Assembly (NCBI GenBank): GCA_026008535.1
Contig: BRKX01000001.1
Span: 71,560,317-71,624,316 of the forward strand
Direction of reading: 5' to 3'
DNA length: 64,000 nucleotides
DNA from: Perilla frutescens
Lineage: Eukaryota; Streptophyta; Magnoliopsida; Lamiales; Lamiaceae
Shown here: piece by piece, positions 30,585 to 41,190 of the stretch
Layout of the letters: each line of letters opens with the position of its first letter
How positions within the stretch are numbered: position 1 is the first letter of the stretch
Notes under the pieces: generated by a model
Database searches by the model: none
What the model was told of the DNA's origin: nothing
What the model saw: the letters and a program-made list of their open reading frames with translations, nothing else
Translations under genes and position numbers: made by a program

Positions 30585-32757
30585 GTATGTATAAGAACCA
30601 TAATTACCAATCAAACAACAAACACACCACCAAATCCACAAACTTAAAGCTACGACATCATATCATAGAGAACATCACAATTGCAAGAATTCACCCCAAA
30701 TCAACAATCAGAACCCAATCAAACAACACATTTCATTGAATTTTATTTCAAACTAAGACATTCTAACTAGAGAATATCACAATTGAGAGAATTTTACCCC
30801 AAATCAAACTCCAATCAAACAACAAAGTTCAGATAAATGTAATTCCAAATAATAACAACAAATGCATATGGACGTAATTTTATTCTAATGAGAGAATACC
30901 ACAATTGAGAGAACTTTTCCAAATCAACCGATCGAGCCCGGTCAAAAAACACAGATCAAAGACGCACTTACACACTCCTTCATTCTAACCGGAGAATATA
31001 ATTTTACCCTAAATCAACCGATCATATCCCCAAATCAAACCACACACTTCATATAAATTTAATTCAAACTAATAACAACAAATGCAGGCGCTTACAACAT
31101 CATTTCATTCTAACTAAGATTATCACGATTGATTGAACTTTACACCCAAATCAAATGATCAAGACCCCTGCCAAACATCACAATTCAGAGATATTTACCG
31201 CCCGAAGGCAATTGAGGTTGATGTTGGAGGATGCGAGATGGTATTTGGGGCTGAGATGGTGGAATTTAGAGGAAAAGTGGATGAATCAGATAAAAATGCA
31301 ATCTTGGGAAAATTAGGGTGCTTTGAGGGAATTCATTGTGGGAATTCGAATCCGGGCACTCAAAAATGGGTTGGTCTTGGCAGTTTGGATAATGGTTTTG
31401 AGCTGGAAGAAGACTTGGGCCGCAAGATGCAATTGGGACATGAATAGTGGAAAATGAATTAGCTAATGACTTGTTTAAAGTTTATGTTATATTTTATATT
31501 ATGTTTTATTTTATCCTATTGTACTTTTAGGGTTTTATGTAAGTGGGGACTGGGAAGAGAGTATTTACCGGAGAATATAATTTACCTTAAATCAACCGAT
31601 CATATCCCCATATCAAACCACACACTTTATATAAATTTAATTCAAACTAATAACAACAAATGCAGCGCTTATGACATCATTTCATTCTAACTAAGATTAT
31701 CATGATTGATTGCAATTTACACCCAAATCAAATGATCAAGACCCCAGTCAAACATAACAGTTTAGAGATATTTACCGCCCGACACTTCTACCTCCTTGTC
31801 ATAGACCTGAAAGCAATTGAGGTTGATACTGGAGGAGGCGAGATAGTATTTGGGGCTGAGATGGTGGAATTTAGGGGAAAAGTTGAGGAATCAGATAAAA
31901 ATGCAATCTTGGGAAAATTAGGGTGCTCTGACGAAATTCATTGTGGAAATTTGGATTTGGGCACTCAGAAATGGGTTGGTCTTGGCAGTTTGGATAATGG
32001 TTTTGGGCTGGAAGAATACTTGGGCCGCAAGATGCAATTAGGACGTGAATAGTGGAAAATGAATTAGCTAAGGACTTATTTAATGTTTATGTTATATTTT
32101 ATATTATGTTTTGTTTTATCCTATTATACTTTTAGGGTTTTATGTAAGTGGGGACTGGGAAGAGAGTATTTACTGGAGAATATAATTTTACCCTAAATCA
32201 ACCAATCATATCCCCAAATCAAATCATACACTTCATATAAATTTAATTCAAAACTAATAACAACAAATGCAGGCGCTTATGACATCATTTCATTCTAACT
32301 AAGATTATCACGATTGATTGAACTTTACACCCAAATCAAACGATCGAGACCCAGTCAAATATCACAATTTAGAGATATTTACCGTCCGACACTTTTATTG
32401 TATCTGCCTCCTTGTCATAGACCTGAAGGCAATTGAGGTTGATACTAAAGGAGGCGAGATGGTATTTGGGGCTGAGATGGTAGAATTTAAGGGAAAAATG
32501 GAGGAATCGGAAAAAAAAATACAATCTTGGGAAAATTAGGGTGCCTGAGAGAATTCATTGTGGGAATTCGAATCCGGGCACTCAGAAATGGGTTGGTCTC
32601 GAAGGTTGGATAATGGTTTTGGGTTGGAAGAAGACTTGAGCTGCAAGATGCAATTGGGATGTGAATAGTGGAAAATGAATTAGCTAAGGACTTACTTAAA
32701 GTTTATGTTATATTTTATATTATGTTTTGTTCTATCCTATTGTACTTTTATGGTTTT
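30585..32757. repeat. Nested tandem array: short units, then 0.6-kb unit x 3
   Basis: From 30585, degenerate units of about 110 bp recur (CTAAC.RGAGAATATCACAATTG, ...CCCCAAATCAA). From about 30991 a unit of about 0.6 kb starting GGAGAATATAATTTTACC repeats at 30991, 31570 and 32175 (periods 579 and 605). Each unit contains a GC-richer 300-bp core (CAATTGAGGTTGATRYTGG, TTTGGGGCTGAGATGGT, GGCCGCAAGATGCAATT) with open frames of 104, 116 and 73 codons. The products do not resemble a family I know and the frames drift, so I do not call genes. Unit 3 is interrupted at 32758. Confidence 0.88.
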
Positions 32758-32975
32758 TTTTTTGTTGTCGAAGGTAACCCGCAGCCGCTACCGCGCACTG
32801 GGTAAACCCCGCCCCTGTATAATAGCCTGCAAACCACACAGGGGAGGTAAACCACACTTGGCAAACCAGGTGTGACAGGCTCACACCTAGTGGTGTTGGT
32901 GGGATTCGAACTTGAGACCTTTGGCCTCAAGATATCACCACTCCACCACTAGGCCATCCCCAAGGGGACAACAAA
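32758..32975 (-). mobile_element. tRNA-derived SINE (minus strand)
   Basis: On the minus strand it reads TTGGGGATGGCCTAGTGGTG (A-box region), then AAGTTCGAATCCCACC (B-box region). A unique part follows, ending GGTTACCTTCGACAACAAAA... . The head resembles 54318 and 5091, but the 3' part is longer and different. No separate target duplication of its own is visible. Confidence 0.8.
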
Positions 32976-33628
32976 CAAAAAAAACTCGATGCCAATATTG
33001 TGCCAATTAGTTTTGTAAAATTTTTAAAATTAAAAAATATACGAATAATATAAGAAGTAATTAAAATAATTGAAAAAATAATAGAGCCAGAATAAAATAG
33101 AGAGCAAAAAGCATGTTAATTTGAAAAACAACCCAACGTAAACCAAAAACAGTAGCAGACTGAATCAAAACAACAAAGAAAATTTTAAAAACGCCATATA
33201 CAACATAATCCCAAAACAGTATCAAATAGACCGAATCAAAACATAATCAGAAAACGGTATCAAACAGACTGCAGGTCTCACTCCTCACCCCCGGATCCGA
33301 CTCCTCCGAAGAAGACTCGTAGTTGTCTCCATAGACAACATAATCCGCCAGCCGCCTGGGTAAAACCCTCTGTCGAGGGGCAAGAGGTGCTTCTGGAACA
33401 GGTATACGCCCTCCGCCCCTTCCTTGACCACCACGGGGACGTCCTCGGCCACGTCTCGTAAGTGAGTTCGTTATAATGCGACTTGCCAGTTGCACAAACT
33501 CGTTCCAGTCACTAAATCCCCCCTCGTGAGGCCCAAACTATCACCTTGTGGTTGTGGTGCATTGCCTTTCCGTGAAGGATCCTCATCACCCTTCATGGTG
33601 ATGGAAACTGCTATCACCACTTCGCGAG
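32758..33628 (-). mobile_element. 871-bp retro-insertion ending in a SINE
   Basis: Flanked by a 13-bp direct repeat CTTTTATGGTTTT (32745-32757 and 33629-33641). This splits the third tandem unit exactly where the other units read CTTTTAGGGTTTT without a break. Read on the minus strand it starts near a short coding-like part: ATG at about 33596, MKGDEDPSRKGNAPQPQG. An Arg/Gly-rich frame follows (RRGRGRPRGGQGRGGG, then SSSEESDPG). Then come about 250 AT-rich bases, a tRNA-derived SINE and an A-rich end. I do not recognise the protein part; it could be a gag- or pol-derived tail. A single target-site pair around the whole block suggests one LINE-type insertion event. Confidence 0.7.
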
Positions 33629-33641
33629 CTTTTATGGTTTT

Positions 33642-34080
33642 ATGTAAGTGGGGATTGGGAAGAGAGTATTTATAATTTTTCTCTGCTACATTACGATTAT
33701 GAAAAGAATTATCTCAATTTCCACCTCACATTCTTCTACAATTTCTCCCCCATTTCTTCTATCAATCTCTCACTATTTCTTACCAAATTACTGCTCGAAT
33801 ATATATATATATACAAATATTTATTACAACAAATATAAGGAGTAGTGTTCACAACGCTCCTTCGTCATGTTTGCTTCCGTCATCTCACCTCCTTCAACGT
33901 TGTAGTGTGAGAGTAACTGCCTTCGACACGTGGTGTGGGATTGTGGGGGTAACCGATGCGGAAGAAATGATTTTTGAAAAGAGAAGCCTATTATTTTTTT
34001 CCCTCTAGTATAACACGCGATATAATGGTTATATAATAATCAGATATATTTTACAAAAAAAAAACAAATTTATATAAAAT
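33642..34080. other. Spacer after the tandem array
   Basis: The start (TATGTAAGTGGGGATTGGGA) is the tail of tandem unit 3. The rest is non-coding, with a (TA)n run at about 33802-33812. Confidence 0.5.
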
Positions 34081-34225
34081 CGTGCTTGTTGTCCAGTGGT
34101 TTTAGTGCCTTAGCACTTTCTATTTGGGTCCATCCAGGTTCGAATTTCCCTTTATTATTCAACTTTTGTTTGTTATTTTTATTTTATTTTTTAAGGGATT
34201 GTTTTTTTTTTTTTTTGAGGAAAAG
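34081..34225 (+). mobile_element. Probable tRNA-derived SINE
   Basis: GTGCTTGTTGTCCAGTGGTT resembles an A-box region and CCAGGTTCGAATTTCCC a B-box region, 45 bp apart, followed by T-rich sequence. It does not fold as a full tRNA (a CACTTTCTATTTGGGTCC insertion replaces the anticodon arm). No target duplication was identified. Confidence 0.5.
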
Positions 34226-36699
34226 TTTGTTGTTTTTTAAACATGCTTCATTTTGTATTTTTATTTTTCGAATCACCCTTCCAACTTATTATTCAACTTT
34301 TGTTTGTTATTTTTTAAATATGCTTCATTTTGTATTTTTATTAACGACTAGTATTTCCCATGTGCTATGTACATGTTTTAATTTTATATAAGTAAAACCC
34401 TATTTTTGGTGTTGCAACTTACTTAAAAATTATAATGTTAAGTTCATATTATTTTTAAATTTTACTTATTGGATATTTAATAAAATAATGTAATAAATAA
34501 TGTCATTAGTAATTATAGAAAGATAACAGAGGGAAAACTTGGTAGTATTCAATATTTTGTAAGCATACACCAAAGTTGAAAACATGGAAAAATTATGCAA
34601 CAAACACATTATTCAGGATTAATTGATCTTTATAAATGATTAAATATCAACAAATAAATAACCTAAAGAATACAATATTAATATTAATCTTTATAATTGA
34701 TGTCAACTAATTAACTAAGTACAATATTTTTACTACCAATGTTAATCGGGTAAATTACATTTCTCATATAAAATTAAAATTAATAAAAAAATTGAAGAAA
34801 TAATTATATACATCAATTCCTCAACAAAACCAAAAAAGATGATGACATATTTATCAAAATGAAATTCGTAGTCATTGTAGAATTGTTTATTCTATTATAG
34901 TATAATGTTTGCATATAAACATCATCATATCTCTTTTTTTTTTCCAACTCATGACCAGTGGAAGACACACTCATAGCTAAATAATTCACGTTTTCTGGTT
35001 GAATGTTGAAACATCATTCGAGCAAATTAATATAAATTTCATTATATTGTAGAATTTTTTGAATTAATTTTATAGTTATAAATAGTGAACAACACTAAGA
35101 ACTAAAACTTTTCAATATCTCAAAAATCAAAATAAAAACCGATAAATTGGACAACAATATAGAATAACATCGATCAATGTTTCTGATCATAAACATTTGA
35201 TATGCATGATCAAAAAGTATGATACATTAGCTATCCACATAAAAAAATGAAGGAAAATTCAAGAACTCATGATACAATCTAAAGTTTACAATAGTTTCAT
35301 TAAAACTGAAAATATATACAGTTACATACAGAAATCGCTGGTGAAGGGGATGAAGAATCCTTTTCCACAAACAATCAAAAAAAGGGTTCCTAATTGGGCA
35401 ATCATCATCCATAATCATATACATCTCCACACGGTTATAGAACAAATGTATTTGTATGTATATATAAGAATAAAAATTGGGAGTGGAATTGGGTTCATAA
35501 TTACCACAGCTAATTGGACGTTGGGATTGCTTGAAAGTTTCCAAATGTATTATCACAAATTCATAATATAGCGCGATTAGCGAAGATTAATAATTAGCTT
35601 ATGTGAAGATGTTAATTGAGCGTTATTAATCAATGATTTTCAACACATCTATTTTAATTTATTAAATTATATCATAGATTTATGTATTGACTAAACTACT
35701 CTATTAGAAAATAAAATATTGTATTACTACTTAAGTATGAATTACTTGTGTAATTTTTGAGTAAACAAATCATCGATACTATTTTTTTTTCTATTCTTTG
35801 ATATTATTTGAAATAATTAGATTGTACAATAATATGATTTGTGCTCATATTTATTGAAAATCCATCTTGGAGGAAATTAAAATTGTTTTAATTTTTTTTA
35901 AATGTGTTTTGTTATAATTAATTAATTATTTAATTTTTGGGGGTTGATTATAGGTGATTACAATTATAACAAATTGTAATTAAATTTTTATTTTTCTCGT
36001 AATTTGATTATTCATTACACATTTAATTAAGTGATGACAGATTAAAATATAACAAGATAAGCTACAAAATCATATTAAATAAGCATGGTTCTTAATTCTC
36101 AAACGAATAACTAGTACCCATTATAACCAACCCATATATATATGTGTGTGTATGTGTACAGTATATATATATATATAAAGCTTTGTATTATATCTGATTA
36201 TGGTGCACAGTACACCAAGTACTATAAATAGATCACATATATAGAAAGTTTTCTTGATTGAGAAAATTAAGAAAAATCCTATACGAATAAATATGGAGTA
36301 TTTACTTTGAGGTGGTCTAGCACCTCATCTCCCACAAAACTAGCACCTCAGATCCCCTAATCCCTATGCCATTTTTTATAATATTTCATGTGTCAAACTT
36401 ATTATTATTTTTTTAAATTTTAGTTAATTATGATTTAATTTAATTTAAATTTTATTTTATTTAAATTCATTCTTCCCCAATTATGATATATTAAAAAAAA
36501 TTAAAAAATAAAATAAAAAAAAGAACTAGTTATGACACAATGGATGTAATATGGGAGGGCATGATGTGCAAGACTAGTTGCTTGAGCAAATAGATTGGTT
36601 TTGCATGTTAGACATGGTGCAAAATATGCCCTAAAATTAAATTTATTTATTTTTTATCTGGCATCTCGCACGGTACATTCGCTCGACTTGAGAATAATA
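34226..36699. other. Long AT-rich intergenic spacer
   Basis: No gene seen. About 34156-34270 and 34288-34343 share two phrases (ATTCAACTTTTGTTTGTTATT and ATGCTTCATTTTGTATTTTTATT), a small local duplication. A (TA)n/(TG)n run lies at 36132-36175. The phrase GGCATCTCGCACGGTACATTC at about 36660 belongs to a dispersed repeat. Confidence 0.5.
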
Positions 36700-37106
36700 T
36701 TTTCGAACATAAAGCGGTCAATTCCCACGGCTCGAGCAAATGATCACAAGTGTTTGTTGCTGGGTGTTGGAGGAAATTCCACATGAAATAGGAGATGCTG
36801 CAACGCTGAAGGTGATCTGCTGCAGATTCAGCAATCTCGATTCAACAAGAACAAGAAAGCATGGTTTGTTTTTATTACATAGTGTGATTAAATGCTTTCA
36901 AAATTTATGTGAAGGCAATGTTTCTGTTAAGTCACTTTCTTTATTGGTACTCGAAAAAAATAAAAGGAAAAAGGTTGGTTTATTTTGTGCAAGATACCTA
37001 ATTGTCCTCTTTTTGGCATGACGTTGCCATTACCCATTAGTAACACAATATATGCCTCATTTCACAATTACTACACGCCTTTTCAAACATTACAATTAAA
37101 AATATT
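36700..37106 (+). pseudogene. NLR 3' tail fragment with its 3' flank
   Basis: CGGCTCGAGCA, TGTTGCTGGGTGTTGGAGGAAATTCC, GAAATAGGAGATG and TCGATTCAACAAGAACAAGAAAGC correspond to the end of NLR3, with frameshifts and a deletion. The 3' flank (TTATGTGAAGGCAATG, TTTCTGTTAAG) also matches NLR1 and NLR3. The copy continues after the MULE at 38388. Confidence 0.8.
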
Positions 37107-38387
37107 GAGGCAAAATTTATTTTAGCAATGGCTACATTTACAAAAAATTATTTTGGCCATAAACTTAATAAAACCTTATTTTAGCCTATTGGGACTCTAA
37201 ATGTCATAAATGCCCCCACTATACATCTTTTTGACCATTTTGAATTAAATTTGACTATCTTCTTCTTCAACCCATTTTTCTCCAAATTCTCAAATTAGTC
37301 AAGACTCAAAAAATGGCCGTCCACCTGTAGACCTCCACACCCACCGCCGGCGACCTTTGTAACATCACAAAATCGCCATTCGGTATGAGGAAAACAAATC
37401 TTGTTAAAGTGTGGGTGGAAAAACTCTATTGGAAAAACTTACAAATCAGTTTATTAAAATTGGGTTTGAATGGATAGTGATGATGATTTCGCAGAGGCTC
37501 TTAGACGTCCTAATCGGCCTTATCGACTACCATTGGAAGGCAATGAAGAGGTGCTTGTTGAATTTTGGTAGTAGTTAGTTTCTACAAAAGTTTGGTATGA
37601 TGTGTGGCAAAAAGTTGAATTTCTGGGTTCTTAAGTGCTCGACCCGACAAGTACTCGATATTCGGCACGTCGAGCCTTCGAGTACTTCGTGTCAACTATC
37701 GGTGTCCCAAGTGCTCTTGAGGTGCTGCAAAGTGCTTGATTGCTCGAATGATGTACTATTCGAGCATTCGAGCACTAGACAGCCCTCACTCGAGTGCTCG
37801 AGCCACGATGAGTTCTCGATGGACCTCGAGCGCTCAAGTACTCGAGTACTCAAGCACTTGAGCATTCTAAATCATACGCATCCGCACAAATGCTCGAAGA
37901 CACGAACTTATAGCCACTTTTGAGCATTCATCAAGGATGCAATCGAGGATTTAAGAACAATGTGTCCAAAAATTGAATAATTCAGTACCAACACTTAAAA
38001 ACTCACCTAAAATCTAAATATTAACACAAAAAACAAGAGATTGTAAAAAAGACCTTTAACAATATGATAATTTGAAGTTGTGCGAACCAAAACCCAAGAA
38101 AATAGTAATTTTCAAATTGTTGGTTTTGGATGTGGAATCTTCACTACATTGACTGCGAAAGAAAGCTCTCATTTTTTTGGTTTAATTAATTTTGAGAAGA
38201 AGATGGGAAATGAGAATAGAGTATGAGCTAAATGATTTTAATTGTAAATAGGCAGATTTTTCAAAAATGTTATAATAAGGGTATTTTAGATATTTCAAGC
38301 CTAAAGTGGCTAAATTAAGTTTTTATAAAGTTTGTGCCTAGAATTTTTTTTTCAAAAAGTGAAGAGGCTATTTTCAGATATTGTCTT
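37107..38387. mobile_element. Non-autonomous MULE inside an NLR remnant
   Basis: A 1,281-bp element with a 9-bp target duplication AAAAATATT (37098-37106 and 38388-38396). The unbroken site is present in the NLR3 flank at 44196-44204 in the same context. Degenerate inverted ends of about 110 bp share ATAAACTTAATAAAACCTTATTTTAGCC and its inverse. The interior has a short frame (MDSDDDFAEALRRPNRPYRL) at about 37470-37570 that I do not recognise. A GCTCGAG-rich segment spans 37610-37870. Confidence 0.85.
37610..37875. repeat. Degenerate CTCGAGTRCT-type repeats inside the MULE
   Basis: More than 20 near-copies of GTGCTCGA / CGAGTACT / CGAGCACT in both orientations within 265 bp. The open frame that crosses it is Ser/Thr-rich only because of the repeat. 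Confidence 0.75.
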
Positions 38388-38396
38388 AAAAATATT

Positions 38397-38782
38397 TTTA
38401 AAATGTTTTAATTTAAAGTACTTCGAACAACCTTAAAACTTTTGAACTTTACAAAGAAAAGTCCGGGTTGAATCTTTTGACTATTAATATCATGAATATG
38501 CGGGCTCGCTCTTAGTGCACAATCTAACACTGAATAAATAATATACTCTTTTCTTTTTTATTTAAATATCATTTTGGGTGATGTATATAAATTAATTAAA
38601 TTATTTAATGCACCATTACATGAATATATTAAATGAACTAAATATAAATATTTAAATGCATTAAATGTGAAAAAAGTATAAATTTATATTTCAAATTTAT
38701 ATAATAATATTTTTTTAAAAATAAATTAAAGTTTTAAAATGACATTTATCGTGAGAATACTCTCGAGCACCTCAAATTTATG
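38397..38782. other. Spacer between MULE and hAT element
   Basis: The first 20-30 bases continue the NLR flank (TTTAAAATG). The rest is AT-rich without recognised content. Confidence 0.5.
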
Positions 38783-39590
38783 TAGGGATGGCAATCGGGT
38801 ATGACGGGCACGGATAGTGGCTATTCATGCCCGTACCCGCGAACGAAAGCCGTACCCGCGACCCGTGACGGGTACTTTCCTCCACCCACACCCGCGACCC
38901 GCGGATACCCGCCACCCGCGAACCATAATAAAAAATTCACCACAAATCACATATTTCATCAAAATTCAAATCCATAAATTACAATCACAAAGTTCAAATC
39001 CTGAAATCCACAGTTAATATCCAAATTCATTAACTAAAATTCAAAGTTCAAATTTAAAATCTAATAAAGTTATATCATTCCAAGTTCACGGTTGAAATAG
39101 AACAATTTTCCTTCAACTCTTGTTCTTCTTCGTCTTCAAAACATGTCCAAAAACTTTCATTTTTTCCTTGACCTATGAAATAAACAATTATTTACATTAG
39201 AAATTGAACATTACCTAGAAATGACATTAATGACTCAATTATTATAAGTTTATAACTGTAATTAAACTATACGGGTAGTCGGGTATTTTCGCGGTTATTT
39301 TTCACGGGTAAACGGGTTTCACGGGTACGGATAGTAACTATCCAAACCCATACCCGCGAACTAAATGGATAGTGAATTCTAACCACGAAGTTATCCGTGG
39401 ATACCAAATGCCCCTCAAACGGGTTTCACGGGTACGGATAGTAACTATCCAAACTCATACCCGCGAACTAAATGGATAGTGAATTCTAACCACGAAGCTA
39501 TCCGTGGATACTAAATGCCCCTCAAACCCGCACCTATTAGGGTCGGGGACCCGCGGGTATCCGTTACCCACGGGTAAATTGCCATCCCTA
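38783..39590. mobile_element. hAT-type non-autonomous element
   Basis: Terminal inverted repeats TAGGGATGGCAAT ... ATTGCCATCCCTA and an 8-bp target duplication AATTTATG (38775-38782 and 39591-39598). 808 bp. The interior is rich in ACCCGCGAACCC-like phrases. It contains a 107-bp tandem duplication (39311-39417 and 39418-39524, starting AACGGGTTTCACGGGTACGG). No transposase. Confidence 0.93.
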
Positions 39591-39637
39591 AATTTATGTG
39601 CCCCTCTCCAAAAATTCTAAAAGAAAATGTACAGTTG

Positions 39638-40169
39638 GAGCAAAAGCATCTCCAACCATCAACATTACAATATACTCTACAATGGAATATTCCACTTTTA
39701 TGCTTTCTAATTTTTATCAAATTATTGTGTAGCATATATTTTTTCAAATATATTTACGTTTAATATTTAATATTAAATATTAAGTTTTAATAATAATAAA
39801 AAAATAATATAATTTAAATTAATTTACAAAACTATATTTTATTTCAAAAAGAAAAAGTCGAAGCCCAGAAGGAAAGTAATGCAATAAAAAAATGGGAAGC
39901 AGATAATCGAATATTGATGATAGATACAGACATAATTTCTGAACCCGCTCAACGTGAGTACTTTAAAAAATAGCAAGCACGAATTATCGCAAAAAGGCAA
40001 GAACAATTCAGTCAACCACCAATGACAGATAATACTTTCGATTTGTTTGGTGGTTATTTTCCAGATATTGGAGGAGGATCTAGAAGAGGTCCAAATATTG
40101 GAGGATCTGAAAACGGTTTTGGACCGTACTAGAAAAATATTGTATTGGATGTGTTGAGTTGTATGTCTC

Positions 40170-40212
<43 letters not shown>

Positions 40213-40595
40213 TTTTTAATGTAATGTATTTTATGTTATTTTTATGTATTATTGTGGTAATTTTAATTTAATGTAATATATTTTATGTTATTTCTTGTAA
40301 TTTAAGTTTTTAATTTTTTTTATAATTACATAATATTTTTCATTATATTAAGTGAAATTAAACATAGCATTAGACCTAAAAATAACATATTTTATATTAA
40401 TAAAAATTAAAGACTAAAATTAATACAAAAATTAAAAAATGAATAAAAAAATAAAAAAATAAAAAAGGGTGAAGGCATGTAAAGGGGTCTATTCACCTCC
40501 GGAAAAATGTGGAGTTTTAGCGGACGGTTGGAGGCAATTTCTAGCAGATTTAGCGGCAGACTTGGAGGAAGCGGAGGCTTCGGAGATGCCCTGAG
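39638..40595 (+). mobile_element. PIF/Harbinger-like element remnant
   Basis: The left end AGCAAAAGCATCTCCAACC and right end (inverted) CAGGGCATCTCCGAAGCC resemble Harbinger-type termini. Inside lies a fragment of the accessory Myb/NAM-associated protein. The 3-bp target site was not resolved, so the ends are approximate. An (ATT)n run lies at 40168-40209. Confidence 0.55.
39846..40131 (+). pseudogene. NAM-associated C-terminal domain fragment (transposon accessory protein)
   Basis: The frame reads EKVEAQKESNAIKKWEADNR, then a TAG at about 39973, then QARIIAKRQEQ and DLFGGYFPDIGGGSRRG to a stop at 40129. Similar C-terminal tails (repeated FPDIGG) occur in plant proteins paired with Harbinger transposases. 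One internal stop and no upstream Myb domain: a dead 3' end. Confidence 0.55.
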
Positions 40596-41041
40596 TAATA
40601 TTGTAGCACCTTGTGCAGTGGTACTTGCTCGATCAATCTTCCCGCCGCCGATTCATTCGCAAGTCTCACTTTGATTTTTTTATCGTTCTACGTCGCCGGT
40701 CAGCTGCTTCACCGTGCTGCGGTTGCACGCGACCACTGGGTGAATTCCATTTTAAACTCTCAAATTCGAAAATAAGAAGAAAAAAATCGATTTCAAACCT
40801 TCCAACTCAAAATTTCACCTTAACTTGTTGTCTTCATCTTGGATCTCTTATACAGTCGAGAGGAGACAGAAATGAATTGGGCGCAAAAATTTGGTGGCAC
40901 GGCCAGGCGGAGCAGGTGGCGCCGCTGTGGTTGCAGGGGAGGTTAGTGACGTGTATAACAGTCATTTTATTATTTTTAATAATAAAAGAAAAAATGGCTA
41001 TTTATCGATTTAAAATGTCAGAAATTGCTGCCTTTTTTTGA
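40596..41041. other. GC-richer block of unknown origin upstream of NLR3
   Basis: Contains a 142-codon frame beginning with TTG and with no family resemblance. The homology with the NLR1 upstream region begins only at 41042, so this block was probably brought in by insertion or rearrangement. Confidence 0.4.
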
Positions 41042-41190
41042 AAGTCTTCTATGAACAAAACAAGCCAGGCCGGTTCGTTGACTTTTGTAGAAATTGAGCA
41101 TATTTATTATTAGATTTTTCGTGTTCTATATTTATTCTGCCATATTCTGAATTGTGATTGTTTCTGAGCATAAAATATAGTATATGAAAT
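41042..41190 (+). promoter_or_regulatory. Proximal promoter/5'UTR of NLR3 with W-box
   Basis: Conserved with 1465-1687 of NLR1 (GTCTTCTAT, CAAGCCAG, TTCTGCCATATTCT, GAGCATAAAATA). A W-box core TTGAC at 41078-41082 (TTGACTTTT) is shared in kind. It is shorter than in NLR1 by about 70 bp. Confidence 0.45.

Noticed and set aside
31133..32052. Two repeated small genes (104 and 116 codons)
   Set aside because: They lie inside tandem units, frames drift between units, and I know no related family; kept as repeat only.
34081..34225. Functional tRNA gene
   Set aside because: The A-box/B-box spacing is right, but no anticodon arm or acceptor stem can be formed.
40613..41041. 142-codon plus-strand gene upstream of NLR3
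   Set aside because: TTG start, low-complexity composition and no domain; the block looks like inserted non-coding DNA.
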